A stretch of 64,000 nt of DNA from Salinisphaeraceae bacterium (GCA_002683405.1 NYTH01000028.1:62001-126000); one strand, 5' to 3'; positions 9,838 to 19,810 are shown, counted from the first letter of the stretch. Numbers and translations are program-made. Notes: generated from the letters alone by a model not told the origin.

Positions 9838-11232
9838 CTACAGGATGTATCGCGACAAGTCCTCGTCCGCGGCCAGATCCTTGAGCTTGTCGTCGACGTA
9901 GGCGGCGTCGATGGTCAGGGTCTGGCCGTCACGTTCGGAGGCGTCGAACGACACCTCTTCCATCAGCCGCTCCATGACAGTGTGCAGACGGCGGGCGCCG
10001 ATATTCTCGGTGCCCTCGTTGACCCGGAAAGCCACCTCGGCAATGCGCGCCACGCCGTCGTCGCTGAAGCTCAGCGACATGCCCTCCACGCCCATCAGCG
10101 CCACGTACTGTTCCGTCAGCGAGCAGCTGGGCTCGCGCAGGATGCGCACGAAATCATCGGCCGATAGCGCCTCCAGCTCGACCCGGATGGGCAGGCGGCC
10201 CTGCAGTTCGGGAATCAGGTCGGAAGGCTTGCTCACGTGAAACGCGCCGGAGGCCACGAACAGGATGTGGTCGGTACGGATGGAGCCGTACTTGGTCGAC
10301 ACGGTCGAGCCCTCCACCAGCGGCAGCAGATCGCGCTGCACGCCCTCGCGGGACACATCCGCGCCGCTTGCGCCGTCGGCACGCTTGGCCACCTTGTCGA
10401 TTTCGTCGATGAACACGATGCCGTTCTGCTCCACCGCCTCCACGGCAGATGTCTTGATCTGCTCCTCGTCGACCAGTCGGGCCGCCTCTTCATCGACCAG
10501 CATGCGGAAGGCGTCCTTGATGGGCAGCTTGCGGCGCTTGGTCTTGTCGCCCCGCATGTTCTGGAACATGCCCTGCAGCTGCTGGGTCATTTCCTCCATA
10601 CCGGGCGGCGCCATGATCTCGACGCTCGCACCGGCGTGCTGCAGGTCCAGCTCGACTTCCTTGTCATCGAGCTTGCCCTCGCGCAGACGCTTGCGGAACA
10701 CCTGCCGCGTCGCGGACGCCTCGCTGCCGGACTGGGCGCTGTCGCTGTCAGACTGCGGCCGGGGCAGCAGCGCGTCCAGAATCCGCTCTTCCGCGGCCAG
10801 TTCGGCCTTCGGACGCACACGCTGCATGAACGACTCGCGGGTCATCTTCACGGCCACGTCGATCAGATCGCGAATGATCGAATCGACCTCCTTGCCCACA
10901 TAACCCACTTCGGTGAACTTGGTGGCCTCGACCTTGATGAACGGGGCATCCGCGAGCTTGGCCAGCCGCCGGGCGATTTCCGTCTTGCCGACACCGGTCG
11001 GACCGATCATCAGAATGTTCTTGGGGGTGATCTCGGCGCGGATGTGTTCGCCCAGCTGCATGCGCCGCCAGCGGTTGCGCAGCGCAATGGCCACCGCCCG
11101 CTTGGCCTCGTGCTGACCCACGATGTGGCGGTCCAGCTCGGACACGATTTCCCGCGGCGTCATCTGCGAACGGCCGAAGGTCACGGCGGCTGCCTCTTCG
11201 CCGTTTGTCAGACTCTCGGCGGAATCACTCAT
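9838..11232 (-). CDS. hslU: ATP-dependent protease ATPase subunit HslU
   Basis: 464 aa AAA+ unfoldase that feeds substrates to the HslV peptidase in the cytoplasm. [33 protein letters not shown] is the family N-terminus with only minor variation. Walker A is GPTGVGKTE, Walker B is IVFIDEIDK, and the I-domain insertion lies between (about 115-245). The conserved C-terminus LSRYIL docks into HslV. The ATG at 11232 overlaps the end of hslV by 8 bp; the longer in-frame start reads through hslV and was rejected. Confidence 0.97.
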   Translation of the reverse strand: MSDSAESLTNGEEAAAVTFGRSQMTPREIVSELDRHIVGQHEAKRAVAIALRNRWRRMQLGEHIRAEITPKNILMIGPTGVGKTEIARRLAKLADAPFIKVEATKFTEVGYVGKEVDSIIRDLIDVAVKMTRESFMQRVRPKAELAAEERILDALLPRPQSDSDSAQSGSEASATRQVFRKRLREGKLDDKEVELDLQHAGASVEIMAPPGMEEMTQQLQGMFQNMRGDKTKRRKLPIKDAFRMLVDEEAARLVDEEQIKTSAVEAVEQNGIVFIDEIDKVAKRADGASGADVSREGVQRDLLPLVEGSTVSTKYGSIRTDHILFVASGAFHVSKPSDLIPELQGRLPIRVELEALSADDFVRILREPSCSLTEQYVALMGVEGMSLSFSDDGVARIAEVAFRVNEGTENIGARRLHTVMERLMEEVSFDASERDGQTLTIDAAYVDDKLKDLAADEDLSRYIL

Positions 11233-11767
11233 TGGGCAGCTCCTCGACGGTAATGAAATCGTTGGTGTAGATGCAGATCTGCGCGGCAATCCTCAGGGCT
11301 TCCTCGGCCACCTCGCCGGCAGGCAGCTCGGTATGACGCAGCAGGCTCAAGGCGGATGCCTGGGCGTAATTGCCGCCGGAGCCAATGGCCATGACGTCGT
11401 ACTCGGGTTCCATCACGTCGCCGGTACCCGACAGCATGAGGGTCGTGCTGCTGTCGGCCACCAGGAGCAGCGCCTCCAGCCGGCGCAGCATGCGATCGGT
11501 ACGCCAGTCCTTTGCCATTTCCACGGCCGCTTTCGTCAAATGGCCGCTATGCGCCTTGAGCTTGGCCTCGAAGCGCTCGAACAGGGTGAAGGCATCGGCG
11601 GTACCGCCGGCGAAACCGGCGATAACCTTGTCGTCGTACAGGCGCCGCACCTTGCGCGCGTTACCCTTGAATGTGGTGTCGCCCATCGACACCTGACCGT
11701 CACCGGCAATGGCCACCCGACCGTTGCGGCGCACGCAGACGATGGTGGTCCCGCGAAACTGCTCCAA
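11225..11767 (-). CDS. hslV: ATP-dependent protease peptidase subunit HslV
   Basis: 180 aa proteasome-like Ntn hydrolase. The catalytic Thr that becomes the N-terminus is in GTTIVCVRR, preceded here by a six-residue leader (MEQFRG) that must be removed. Further motifs are [37 protein letters not shown] and the [20 protein letters not shown] segment. It is co-transcribed and translationally coupled with hslU. Often heat-shock regulated in this class, but I do not see a clear sigma-32 promoter upstream. Confidence 0.97.
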   Translation of the reverse strand: MEQFRGTTIVCVRRNGRVAIAGDGQVSMGDTTFKGNARKVRRLYDDKVIAGFAGGTADAFTLFERFEAKLKAHSGHLTKAAVEMAKDWRTDRMLRRLEALLLVADSSTTLMLSGTGDVMEPEYDVMAIGSGGNYAQASALSLLRHTELPAGEVAEEALRIAAQICIYTNDFITVEELPNE

Positions 11768-11872
11768 AATCCTCTCCTCGTCGATGCCCGCCGAACCCGG
11801 CGAACGAGCGATACGGACAAGCTACGGTGGGGCCCGCCCGGAGCGGATTCAAGTGGACGGCGGGCCGGGTGC

Positions 11873-12784
11873 TCAGCCCTTTTCGCGCCCGTCGCGAGCC
11901 CGCGGATGCGCCGCGTCATACACCTCGGCCAGACGCTGGAAATCAAGGTGGGTGTAGATCTGGGTGGTGGAAATGTTGGCGTGGCCCAGCAATTCCTGCA
12001 CCGCACGCAGATCGCCGCTGGACTGCAGCACGTGGCTGGCGAAGGAATGCCGCAGCTTGTGCGGATTAAGTCTTACCGGCAGGCCCTGGGCGCGGGCACG
12101 GGTCTTGAGCCGCTGCGCCAGCGCGCCGGGCGAAAGCCGCGTGCCGCGCTGGCTGACAAACAGCGCGGGCTCGTCCGGCGCCGCCAGTTCACCGCGACAG
12201 GCCAACCAGGCCCCCAGCGCCTGGCGGGCGATACGTCCGACCGGCACGCGCCGCTGCTTGCTGCCCTTGCCCAGCACCTGGACTTCACCGGTCGCGATGT
12301 TCAGATCGCTGCAGTCCAGACCAAGCAATTCGGCGCGCCGCAGGCCAGAAGAGTAGAGCAACTCGAACATGGCCTGGTCGCGCAAAGCGACAACATCGCC
12401 GGCGGCCGGATCGACATTGAGCAGCTGACTCACCTGGTCGGCATCCAACGTGCCGGGTAACGGCCGCCGGCGTTTGGGGCCGCGAACACCGGCCGCCGGA
12501 TTGTGGCCGGCATGACCCTCGCGAATGAGCCAGTGGTAGAAGCTGCGCAGGGCGGAGAGCAGCCGGGCCAGGCTGGCCGGCGAGGCCCCCGCACGGTGCC
12601 GGGCACCCACCAGACCGCGCACGCCGTGCACGTCCAGTCCCGACCAGGTATTGATTCCGCGGTCGTCGCAGTATTGCAGGACCGCATTCAGGTCACGCCG
12701 GTAGCTGTCCAGCGTACGTGGCGAGAGCCTGCGCTCGTGACGAAGATGATCGCGGAACGCGCGGACCTGTTCACCCGGCGTCAT
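11873..12784 (-). CDS. xerC: Site-specific tyrosine recombinase XerC
   Basis: 303 aa, the normal XerC length. An N-terminal SAM-like core-binding domain (about 1-90, [12 protein letters not shown]) is followed by a catalytic domain with the full tyrosine-recombinase set: Arg in [11 protein letters not shown], Lys in [12 protein letters not shown], HxxR in [12 protein letters not shown], His in LGHANIST and the nucleophile Tyr in QIYTHLDF. It resolves chromosome dimers at dif with XerD. The dapF-DUF484-xerC order is the classic gammaproteobacterial arrangement, which supports XerC over other integrases. Confidence 0.95.
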   Translation of the reverse strand: MTPGEQVRAFRDHLRHERRLSPRTLDSYRRDLNAVLQYCDDRGINTWSGLDVHGVRGLVGARHRAGASPASLARLLSALRSFYHWLIREGHAGHNPAAGVRGPKRRRPLPGTLDADQVSQLLNVDPAAGDVVALRDQAMFELLYSSGLRRAELLGLDCSDLNIATGEVQVLGKGSKQRRVPVGRIARQALGAWLACRGELAAPDEPALFVSQRGTRLSPGALAQRLKTRARAQGLPVRLNPHKLRHSFASHVLQSSGDLRAVQELLGHANISTTQIYTHLDFQRLAEVYDAAHPRARDGREKG

Positions 12785-12799
12785 GAGCAGCGGTCGATG

Positions 12800-13510
12800 C
12801 TAGAGCAGCGCCGAATCCACATGCCGGCGAATCGCCGTGGTCACCAGCTCGCCCATCAGTTCCAGGAACAGCGTGCCCATGTCGGGCACAAAGTGCTTCG
12901 GGTCGCGGCTGCCCAGGACCAGCACACCACGCACCTCGCCTTCGCCCAGCGGCACCATGGCCGCGGACTGGGGCGCATTCTCCCCCTCGTCGGGGAACAG
13001 GGCGGCAATCTGTGCGGCGTTCAGCGGGCCGCAAACCGGCTTGCCGCGACGAAAAGCATTGGTGACTGCCTTGAAAGCCTCACCCTCGGCCGTCAGCTTT
13101 TGCAGGCGCCGCGTCGGTTCGAATGCGTCGTTCTGAATGCCGATGAAAATGGCATCCACCGCCAGCTCACGCCGCAGACACAGACGCAGCCCTTCCACCA
13201 GCGTGTCGGGCGAATCCGCCGCGATCAGCGCCCGCGCCAGGCTGTTCAGATGCTGCACCCGCAGCTCGTTGTCGCGCGCCGTGGTAATCAGATCGGTCAA
13301 ATGCCCCTGGAGCTTGCTGTTGTGCCGCCGCAGCGACACGACCTGCCGCTCGATCAGCGAGACGGCACGGCCACTTTCATGCCGCAGCTCCAGGGCCTGC
13401 AGGGCTTCCGGATGGCGATCCAGAAACTCCGGCTTGCGCTGCAGGAAAAGCGCGACCTCTTCCTCATCGAGTTCCGGCTGCGCCACTTTTTCCTTTGTCA
13501 CTTCGCTCAT
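12800..13510 (-). CDS. DUF484 family protein
   Basis: 236 aa, DUF484 (YigA-type). The N-terminal helix region (EVALFLQRKPEFLDRHPEAL) and a coiled-coil segment (ERQVVSLRRHNSKLQGHLTDL) precede a GAF-like domain (about 105-230) that ends in FLELMGELVTTAIRRHV. No enzymatic residues are recognised. It sits between dapF and xerC, the usual place for this family, which suggests co-transcription. The function is not established. Confidence 0.88.
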   Translation of the reverse strand: MSEVTKEKVAQPELDEEEVALFLQRKPEFLDRHPEALQALELRHESGRAVSLIERQVVSLRRHNSKLQGHLTDLITTARDNELRVQHLNSLARALIAADSPDTLVEGLRLCLRRELAVDAIFIGIQNDAFEPTRRLQKLTAEGEAFKAVTNAFRRGKPVCGPLNAAQIAALFPDEGENAPQSAAMVPLGEGEVRGVLVLGSRDPKHFVPDMGTLFLELMGELVTTAIRRHVDSALL

Positions 13511-13531
13511 AAGAATCTTTTGCTTTTTGCT

Positions 13532-14410
13532 TCAGGCGTTTGTTTCTGCTGTCTGCGCCTCGCCGACCTGCGGCATGCTACCGAAATCTACCTCGCCGTC
13601 GAACACACGGACCGCCGGGCCCGTGAGATAGACAGGCTGACCCTCGCCTGCCCACTCCACGGCGAGTATACCCCCGCGCACGGCCACCGAAATCACGCTG
13701 CCCAGGCCCAGTGATCGGCGGGCCGCAATCCCCGCGGCACAAGCGCCGCTGCCGCAGGCAAGGGTCTCGCCGACCCCGCGCTCGTACACGCGCAGCTTGA
13801 TCCGGTCCTGACCATCGGGCTGCATGAACCCCACGTTGACCCGCTGCGGGAACCGCGGGTGGCGTTCCAGCAGGGGCCCCAACCGCTCCACGGGCGCACT
13901 CTCCACATTGTCGACCTCGAGCACCGCGTGCGGATTTCCCAACGACAGCGCCTGCAGATGGACCTGTTCGCCGCCGGCCTGCACTGCGTAGTGCAGCGCC
14001 GCTTCGGCGGCCTCGATAGGGATATCGGCTGGTTCGAATCGGGGCACACCCAATTCGGCCCGGAACCGACCAGCGGTCAGCCGCTCGATACGCATGTGCC
14101 CGCCGGGCACGTCCACGGTGATGCTGTCGCGGCCGGACAACCCCTTTTCCCGCACGAACAGCGCAAAGCAGCGGGCGCCGTTGCCGCACTGGCCCGATTC
14201 CGAGCCGTCGGCATTGAAAATGCGGTAGGTGAAATCTGCCTGCGCAGTCCGCGGAGGTTCGACCACGAGAATCTGGTCGCATCCGATGCCGAAATGCCGG
14301 TCGGCGATGAAGGCGGCCCGGGCGGGCGTCAGCGACAGCGGGGTGCGCGTGGCGTCGAACACCACGAAATCATTGCCCAGGCCGTGCATTTTCGAAAACG
14401 GAATCAGCAT
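13532..14410 (-). CDS. dapF: Diaminopimelate epimerase
   Basis: Converts LL- to meso-diaminopimelate for lysine and peptidoglycan. 292 aa from the ATG at 14410 (MLIPFSKMHGLGNDFVVFDA); a GTG two codons further upstream (14416) is an alternative start. The two catalytic Cys motifs are both present: QCGNGARCF and ACGSGACAAG. It is a PLP-independent racemase-fold enzyme. It is followed on the same strand by DUF484 and xerC. A tail of about 20 residues rich in Gly and Val after the core is unremarkable. Confidence 0.96.
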   Translation of the reverse strand: MLIPFSKMHGLGNDFVVFDATRTPLSLTPARAAFIADRHFGIGCDQILVVEPPRTAQADFTYRIFNADGSESGQCGNGARCFALFVREKGLSGRDSITVDVPGGHMRIERLTAGRFRAELGVPRFEPADIPIEAAEAALHYAVQAGGEQVHLQALSLGNPHAVLEVDNVESAPVERLGPLLERHPRFPQRVNVGFMQPDGQDRIKLRVYERGVGETLACGSGACAAGIAARRSLGLGSVISVAVRGGILAVEWAGEGQPVYLTGPAVRVFDGEVDFGSMPQVGEAQTAETNA

Positions 14411-14484
14411 GTTCACCCCGGGGCCGCCGGCCCGGTACTGCCCTGCGCGAAAAATCAGCGGGCCCGAAGCTCAGGCCCGGCGTG

Positions 14485-14943
14485 TCAGGAGTCGCGGCGA
14501 ATGCTGGCCGCCATGGGGAAGCGCGCCTTCTCGGCACCACACACGAAGACCACCTCGACCTTGTCGCCGGCGCTGTATTGCAGCCGCGGCGAGAACAGCA
14601 TGAGATGCTTTCCGCCCGGCTGGAAGTTCAGTGTCGCGATCGGAGGAACCGTAGCGGTATCAATCGGCCGCATCGCCATGCCGTCGCCGTCACGAATGGT
14701 TTCGTGCATTTCGACCCGGTCGAAATCCGGACTCTCGATCGCGACCAGGCGAATGTCGTTCCCGGTGGGATTGTAGGCGTCAAAATAGCCTGCCTGCACC
14801 GAGGCGCCCGGGGGAGCCTCGCGAATCCAGAGGTTGTTGATGATCAGCCCCTCGCAATCGGGCGCTACGCTGCCGCAACCGGTCAGCAACATGAGCGCTG
14901 CCATCATGCAGACGCCCGGGCGAATTGTCTTGGACACCGTCAT
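14485..14943 (-). CDS. Copper chaperone PCuAC (DUF461) lipoprotein
   Basis: 152 aa. The signal peptide ends in a lipobox (MLLTGC), so it is probably an outer-facing lipoprotein. The PCuAC copper signature is intact: H(M)-x10-M and later HxM, visible as MHETIRDGDGMAM and GGKHLMLF. It binds Cu(I) for delivery to periplasmic targets such as the CuA site of cytochrome oxidase. It is divergent from the merC-like gene, and the shared 180-bp intergenic region may carry a common metal-responsive operator, though I could not recognise one. Confidence 0.88.
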   Translation of the reverse strand: MTVSKTIRPGVCMMAALMLLTGCGSVAPDCEGLIINNLWIREAPPGASVQAGYFDAYNPTGNDIRLVAIESPDFDRVEMHETIRDGDGMAMRPIDTATVPPIATLNFQPGGKHLMLFSPRLQYSAGDKVEVVFVCGAEKARFPMAASIRRDS

Positions 14944-15122
14944 ATCTGTGATTTCCGATTCGTGCTATTCGTTTATACTGGCCGGCCGGCGGGCCAGCAA
15001 TACAATCTATCGATGCCGGCAACACGAGCCGCCGCGGCGCAGAGCGGATGCCGCAGTGCCTGGCCGACATTGTTTTTCTTGACGCGTTGGCACCGAGTCT
15101 AGCGTCTTTTGGATGCGCGCAC

Positions 15123-15518
15123 ATGATCAAACAGGATTCCACACGGCTCGACAGCCTCGCGCTGATTCTGTCAGGCATTTGTCTGGTTCACTGCCTGCTG
15201 CTGCCCGTTGCCCTGACAATCATGCCGATACTGGGCGCCCACATGATGAGCCACGGCGATTTTCACGCGCTGATGCTGGTCATCGCCCTGCCGACCAGCG
15301 TGCTGGCATTCGGCATCGGCTGCCGCCAGCATCGCCGCGGTTCGGTCCTGTTGCTGGGCGCCGCCGGATTGACGCTGCTGGTGGTGGCAGCCTTTGCTGT
15401 GGAAAGCACCTGGGGTGCCGAGGCCGAACGGTGGATCACCGTGCTGGGCGGCATCGTGCTCGCCATTGCCCACGTGCAGAATTTCCGTTTTTGCCGTGAC
15501 CAGGATTGCGCGCACTGA
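15123..15518 (+). CDS. merC: MerC-domain membrane protein
   Basis: 131 aa with four predicted membrane helices (about 12-35, 44-62, 70-92 and 100-118). The Cys-containing first helix (LSGICLVHCLLLPVALTIMPI) is the MerC metal-binding pair region. MerC-like proteins outside mer operons are thought to move mercury or other thiophilic metals, and often sit in Zur or Cu regulons. The ATG at 15123 starts the conserved DSLALILSGICLVHC region; the upstream in-frame extension lacks similarity. The stop overlaps the next ATG (TGATG). Confidence 0.82.
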   Translation: MIKQDSTRLDSLALILSGICLVHCLLLPVALTIMPILGAHMMSHGDFHALMLVIALPTSVLAFGIGCRQHRRGSVLLLGAAGLTLLVVAAFAVESTWGAEAERWITVLGGIVLAIAHVQNFRFCRDQDCAH

Positions 15519-15772
15519 TGGCGGGCCTGGATAAACAGCTGCTGGAAATTCTCGTCTGTCCCGTTACGGGCGCCGCGCTGGATCTGATGAACGATGACGA
15601 GCTTGCCGCGCTCAACGCCCGGATCGACAACCACGAGTTGCACCAGGCCGACGGCGAGCCCGTCACCGCGCCACTGCAGGCGGCGTTGCGCACGCGTGAC
15701 AAGCGCTCGGCCTACCCCGTAGACGACGGCATTCCCGTGATGCTGCCGGAAAAGGGCATCGCGCTGGACTGA
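15518..15772 (+). CDS. Trm112/YcaR family protein
   Basis: 84 aa. The N-terminus LDKQLLEILVCPVTGAALDL is the Trm112/YcaR pattern, but only one Cys remains of the CxxC pair seen in zinc-binding homologues. The C-terminal DKRSAYPVDDGIPVMLPEKGI is the conserved finishing strand. Small proteins of this family partner methyltransferases or stay uncharacterised in bacteria. The ATG at 15518 overlaps the merC stop by one base, so translation is probably coupled; an upstream TTG was rejected. Confidence 0.85.
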   Translation: MAGLDKQLLEILVCPVTGAALDLMNDDELAALNARIDNHELHQADGEPVTAPLQAALRTRDKRSAYPVDDGIPVMLPEKGIALD

Positions 15773-15789
15773 ACGCCGCGCCGCGGCCG

Positions 15790-16659
15790 TTATTCTTCCA
15801 GCAGCAGCTGCGGGTCCAGCCGCTGGTCCAGCCAGTTGATCCCCCAGTGCAGATGCGGCCCGGTTGCCCGCCCGGTCATGCCGACCTCACCCAGCTTGTC
15901 GCCGGCTTGTACGCGGTCCCCCACGGCCACGCTCATGCGGCTCATGTGGATCAGCGTCGAGGACAGACCCAGCCCGTGATCCACGATGACCGTATTGCCC
16001 GAGTAGTACAGATCCGCTGCGGCCAGCACGACGTGCCCGGCGGCCGGCGCCAGGATGGGTGTCCCGATGGGCGCGGCGATGTCCAGCCCCGCATGCGGAT
16101 TCTTCGCGACCCCGTTCAGAATGCGCTGGCTGCCATATACCCCTGAAATGCGGCCCTTCACCGGCCAGAGAAACTGCGCTCGATAGCCCTTTGTATCGCT
16201 GCGCCGGGCGCGCGCTGCGTCGATGGATTTCTGTTCACGGGCGATTCGATCCAGAGCCGCCTGGTCGGGCGTGACCTTGCCCTGCGGCAGACCATCGATA
16301 CGCTGTACGTCGTAAGCACGGGGCCGGATGGCCAGCGAGTGGGTCTGCGATGCTCCGTCTGGCGCCGTGACCTCCAGCCGGACCGCTCCCGAAGCATCCC
16401 GTCCCAGCCCGAAGATGAAATAGCCCTCGTCATCCAGGCTCAGCGGCCGGCCATTCATCCGAACACGATTGCCGGGCGCAGTCCGGCCGCGAATCAGCGC
16501 GCCCGGCTGCACGTCACCCGCAATCTCGACTTCCGGCGTCGGGGCCGCTGCCCTCGCGCCGCCGGCCGCAGCACCCGTCAGCCAGAGCGCCAGCAGAAAC
16601 AGTCCCATGCAGCCGGCATGCCGGCCGGCGCGCACTCCCGACAGCGTCGAATGCATCAT
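15790..16659 (-). CDS. M23 family metallopeptidase (LytM)
   Basis: 289 aa secreted peptidoglycan endopeptidase. Signal peptide (FLLALWLTGAAAGGARA), an Ig-like beta domain (about 45-110, PGALIRGRTAPGNRVRMNG), a linker helix, and the M23 catalytic domain (about 165-285). Zinc ligands are visible in HAGLDIAAP and in the HLH of TGPHLHWGINW, and GHVVLAADLYYSGNTVIVDHG-type core strands are present, so unlike the EnvC-type protein this one should be active. It converges with the Trm112-like gene and diverges from dihydroorotase. Confidence 0.9.
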   Translation of the reverse strand: MMHSTLSGVRAGRHAGCMGLFLLALWLTGAAAGGARAAAPTPEVEIAGDVQPGALIRGRTAPGNRVRMNGRPLSLDDEGYFIFGLGRDASGAVRLEVTAPDGASQTHSLAIRPRAYDVQRIDGLPQGKVTPDQAALDRIAREQKSIDAARARRSDTKGYRAQFLWPVKGRISGVYGSQRILNGVAKNPHAGLDIAAPIGTPILAPAAGHVVLAAADLYYSGNTVIVDHGLGLSSTLIHMSRMSVAVGDRVQAGDKLGEVGMTGRATGPHLHWGINWLDQRLDPQLLLEE

Positions 16660-16698
16660 CCCGCTGTTATACCATGCGTGCAGCCAACAGGAGTGCAG

Positions 16699-18036
16699 AT
16701 GAATTCAACGCTGATCAGCAACGCCCGGGTCGTGAACGAAGGCCGGATTTTCGACGCCGATGTACTCGTGAAAGACGGCCGGATAGACAAGATCGACAGC
16801 AGCATCAGCGCGCCCGAGGGCGCCCGCGTGATCGATGCCCGGGGCCGGCATCTGCTCCCCGGCATGATTGACGACCAGGTGCATTTCCGCGAGCCGGGGC
16901 TGACCCACAAGGCCGAGATCGCCACCGAATCGGCCGCGTGCGTGGCCGGCGGCATTACAAGCTTCATGGAAATGCCCAACGTCAAACCGCCCACGCTCGA
17001 CCAGGCGGCCGTGGAGGACAAGCGCGAGCGCGCGAGCCGGAAATCGCTGGCCAACTTCGCCTTCTACCTGGGCGCCGCGAACGACAACATCGACGCCATC
17101 CGGTCCATTGACCCGACCATTGCCTGCGGCCTGAAGGTCTTCATGGGCGCCTCCACCGGCAACATGCTCGTGGACGACGACAACACGCTGCGCCGCATTT
17201 TTGACGAATCGCCGCTGCCGATCATCACGCACTGCGAGGACACGCCGCTGATCACCGCGAACGAGCAGGCCGCGCGCGAGAAGTACGGCGAAGACGTGCC
17301 GCCCGAAGAGCATCCCTACATCCGCTCCGAAGAGGCCTGCTGGCTGTCATCGGCCAAGGCCGTGGCGCTGGCGAAGGAATACGACAGCCGGCTGCACGTC
17401 ATCCACGTGACCACGGCCCGCGAGCTGCAGCACTTCACGCCGGGGCCGGTGGCCGGCAAGCGGATCACGGCGGAGGCCTGCGTGCATCATCTGTGGTTCG
17501 ACGAATCCGACTATGCCGAGAAGCGGCATCTGATCAAGTGCAACCCGGCCATCAAGCGGGCCGAAGACCGCGAGGCGCTGCTGAAAGCGGTGGCGGAGGA
17601 CCGGATCGACGTGATCGCCACCGATCATGCGCCCCACCTGGCGGAGGAAAAGGCGCAGCCCTATTTCGGCGCGCCGTCCGGTCTGCCGCTGGTTCAGGAG
17701 GCCCTGTTGACGGTGCTGGAACACGTGCGCCGCGGCGTTTTCAGCCTGGAGCACGCCGTCAAGAAGACCTCGCACAGCGTCGCGGAGTGCTACCAGGTGG
17801 CCGAACGCGGCTTCATTCGAGAAGGCTACTGGGCCGATCTGACGCTGGTAGACCTGGAAACCCCCACCGATGTGGACGCGCAGCCGGTGTTCTCCAAATG
17901 CGGCTGGACGCCCTTCGCCGGCACCCGCTTCTCGTCGAGCATTGCGGCCACAATGGTTTCTGGCCAACTTGCCTGGTATGAAGGTAAAATCGACCGTGAC
18001 TGCCGCGGTCGGGCGCTTCTGTTCGATCGCTCCTGA
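16699..18036 (+). CDS. pyrC: Dihydroorotase (amidohydrolase superfamily)
   Basis: 445 aa. It closes N-carbamoyl-aspartate to dihydroorotate in pyrimidine synthesis. The metal-binding DDQVHFREPGLTHKAEIATES motif (HxR), the lysine segment, HVTTARE, EACVHHLWF and ATDHAPHLAEEK are typical of the long (class I type) dihydroorotases, which are related to hydantoinases and allantoinases. ATG at 16699 has an AGGAG seven bases upstream. A related cyclic amidohydrolase role is possible, but the motifs favour DHOase. It is followed by fur after 35 bp. Confidence 0.88.
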   Translation: MNSTLISNARVVNEGRIFDADVLVKDGRIDKIDSSISAPEGARVIDARGRHLLPGMIDDQVHFREPGLTHKAEIATESAACVAGGITSFMEMPNVKPPTLDQAAVEDKRERASRKSLANFAFYLGAANDNIDAIRSIDPTIACGLKVFMGASTGNMLVDDDNTLRRIFDESPLPIITHCEDTPLITANEQAAREKYGEDVPPEEHPYIRSEEACWLSSAKAVALAKEYDSRLHVIHVTTARELQHFTPGPVAGKRITAEACVHHLWFDESDYAEKRHLIKCNPAIKRAEDREALLKAVAEDRIDVIATDHAPHLAEEKAQPYFGAPSGLPLVQEALLTVLEHVRRGVFSLEHAVKKTSHSVAECYQVAERGFIREGYWADLTLVDLETPTDVDAQPVFSKCGWTPFAGTRFSSSIAATMVSGQLAWYEGKIDRDCRGRALLFDRS

Positions 18037-18071
18037 AATCTCCACGGCCACCGGCCGCTAGCCGATAACCT

Positions 18072-18509
18072 ATGGAAACCAGCGAATTACGCAAGGCCGG
18101 CCTGAAGGCCACCCTGCCCCGTCTCAAGATTCTCGAGATACTGCAGGCCAACAAGGACGATCATCTGTCCGCGGAAGACGTCTATCGTCTGCTGCTGGAG
18201 GAAGATGAAGACGTCGGGCTGGCGACCATCTACCGGGTGCTCGCACAGTTCGAGGACGCCGGGCTGGTGGTGCGCCGCCACTTCGAGGAAGGCCATGCGC
18301 TGTTCGAACTGGCAGAAATCGGCCCGCACGATCACATCGTTTGCCTGGGCTGCGGCAAGGTGGAGGAATTCTCCGACGAGAATCTGGTGAATCGGCTCGG
18401 CGAAATCGCAAAGGAGTTGGGCTACGAAATGCACAACCACACGCTGGTGCTCTACGGGCAGTGCTCGGACGACAACTGTCCGCGGCGAGCGAAATCCAGG
18501 CCCGTGTGA
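18072..18509 (+). CDS. fur: Ferric uptake regulator Fur
   Basis: 145 aa iron-responsive repressor. The N-terminal winged helix includes LKATLPRLKILEIL and DVGLATIYRVLAQFEDAGLV. The dimerisation domain has the metal-binding HFEEGHALFELAEIGPHDHIVCLGCGKVEEF stretch. The C-terminal CSDDNC pair is a probable structural zinc site. It ends at a strong intrinsic terminator. Zur and other Fur-family members differ in the metal-site spacing; Fur is the best fit. Confidence 0.94.
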   Translation: METSELRKAGLKATLPRLKILEILQANKDDHLSAEDVYRLLLEEDEDVGLATIYRVLAQFEDAGLVVRRHFEEGHALFELAEIGPHDHIVCLGCGKVEEFSDENLVNRLGEIAKELGYEMHNHTLVLYGQCSDDNCPRRAKSRPV

Positions 18510-18513
18510 CCTG

Positions 18514-18542
18514 AAAACGGACCCCGGCGGTCCGTTTTTTTT
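18514..18542 (+). terminator. Rho-independent terminator of fur
   Basis: Seven-bp stem ACGGACC / GGTCCGT with a CCGGC loop, followed by a run of eight T on the plus strand and preceded by A residues that extend pairing. It begins 4 bp after the fur stop codon. Confidence 0.93.
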
Positions 18543-18618
18543 GACCCTGTATTCCCTGCCCTGATGCACAGCTCATCGGGACGGCCCCGCCGAACAATAT
18601 AGACAACGGATTGCACTC

Positions 18619-19806
18619 ATGATCAAACCGCACGGCTCGGACGCGCTCAACGCCCTTTACGTCAGCAGCAGCGACCAGCGCGCCGCGCTTAATCGCGAGG
18701 CGGCGGACCTGCCCTCGATCACCCTGTCTTCGGCCGCTGCCGCCAATGCGGTCATGCTGGGCGCCGGCTACTTCAATCCGCTCAGCGGCTACATGACGCG
18801 GGCCGACGCGCTCTCGGTGGGCGAAAAGCTGCAGACCGCAGACGGCCTGTTCTGGCCCGTGCCCATCCTCAATCTGCTGGAAGACGCCAGCGGCATCGAA
18901 CCCGGCAGCCGCATCGCGCTGCGCGACCCGAACGTCGAAGGCCAGCCCGTGCTGGCCATCCAAACCGTCAACGGCGTGGATGAGTTCACACCCGACGAAA
19001 TCGACAGCCTGGCCGAGCAGATCTTTGCCACCGGCGATGCCGACCATCCCGGCGTGGCCACCTTCAAGGCGCAAGGCCGCTTCGCGGTGCACGGCCCGAT
19101 TGAAGTGCTGAACTTCAGCTATTTCGAGAACGATTTTCCGGACACGTTCCGCACGGCGCAAAGCATTCGCGACGAGTTCGCCGAGCGCGGCTGGCACAAG
19201 GTCGTTGCCTTCCAGACCCGCAACCCCATGCATCGCGCCCACGAAGAGCTTTGCAAGATGGCGCTCAAGGACACCGGCGCCGACGGCGTGCTCATCCACA
19301 TGCTGCTGGGCAAGCTCAAGCCCGGTGATATTCCCGCGGACGTACGTGATGCCGCCATCCGCAAGATGGTCGAAGCCTACTTTCCGGAAAACAGCTGCAT
19401 GATCACCGGCTATGGCTTCGACATGCTCTACGCCGGCCCGCGCGAAGCCGTGCTGCACGCGGTGTTCCGCCAGAATGCCGGCTGCAGCTACCTGATCGTC
19501 GGCCGCGACCATGCCGGCGTGGGGGACTACTACGGCCCCTTCGATGCCCAGACCATCTTTGACGAACAGGTGCCCGACGACGCGCTGGATATCGAAATCT
19601 ACCGCGCCGACCACACCGCCTACTCCAAGAAACTGGAGCGCGTGGTGATGATGCGCGACGTGCCCGACCACACGAAGGACGACTTCGTGCTGCTCTCCGG
19701 CACGAAGGTCCGGGAAATGCTGGGCAACGGCATCGCGCCGCCGCCGGAATTCTCGCGCCCGGAGGTGGCCGAAATTCTGATGAATTACTATCAGCAGAAG
19801 GCCTGA
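18619..19806 (+). CDS. sat: Sulfate adenylyltransferase (homomeric ATP sulfurylase)
   Basis: 395 aa. An N-terminal PUA-like domain (LSGYMTRADALSVGEKLQ) is followed by the nucleotidyltransferase core with QTRNPMHRAHEELCKMAL (QxRN and HxxH loops), HMLLGKLKPGD and VGRDHAGVGDYYGPFDAQ. It makes adenosine 5-phosphosulfate from ATP and sulfate, or the reverse in sulfur oxidisers. It is the homomeric type found in dissimilatory sulfur bacteria and many halophiles rather than CysDN. No APS reductase or kinase gene is in this window, so the direction of use cannot be told. Confidence 0.95.
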   Translation: MIKPHGSDALNALYVSSSDQRAALNREAADLPSITLSSAAAANAVMLGAGYFNPLSGYMTRADALSVGEKLQTADGLFWPVPILNLLEDASGIEPGSRIALRDPNVEGQPVLAIQTVNGVDEFTPDEIDSLAEQIFATGDADHPGVATFKAQGRFAVHGPIEVLNFSYFENDFPDTFRTAQSIRDEFAERGWHKVVAFQTRNPMHRAHEELCKMALKDTGADGVLIHMLLGKLKPGDIPADVRDAAIRKMVEAYFPENSCMITGYGFDMLYAGPREAVLHAVFRQNAGCSYLIVGRDHAGVGDYYGPFDAQTIFDEQVPDDALDIEIYRADHTAYSKKLERVVMMRDVPDHTKDDFVLLSGTKVREMLGNGIAPPPEFSRPEVAEILMNYYQQKA

Positions 19807-19810
19807 AGCC

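Noticed and set aside
14944-15122. Zur or copper-regulator box between PCuAC and merC genes
   Set aside because: No palindrome matching a known consensus could be seen by eye.
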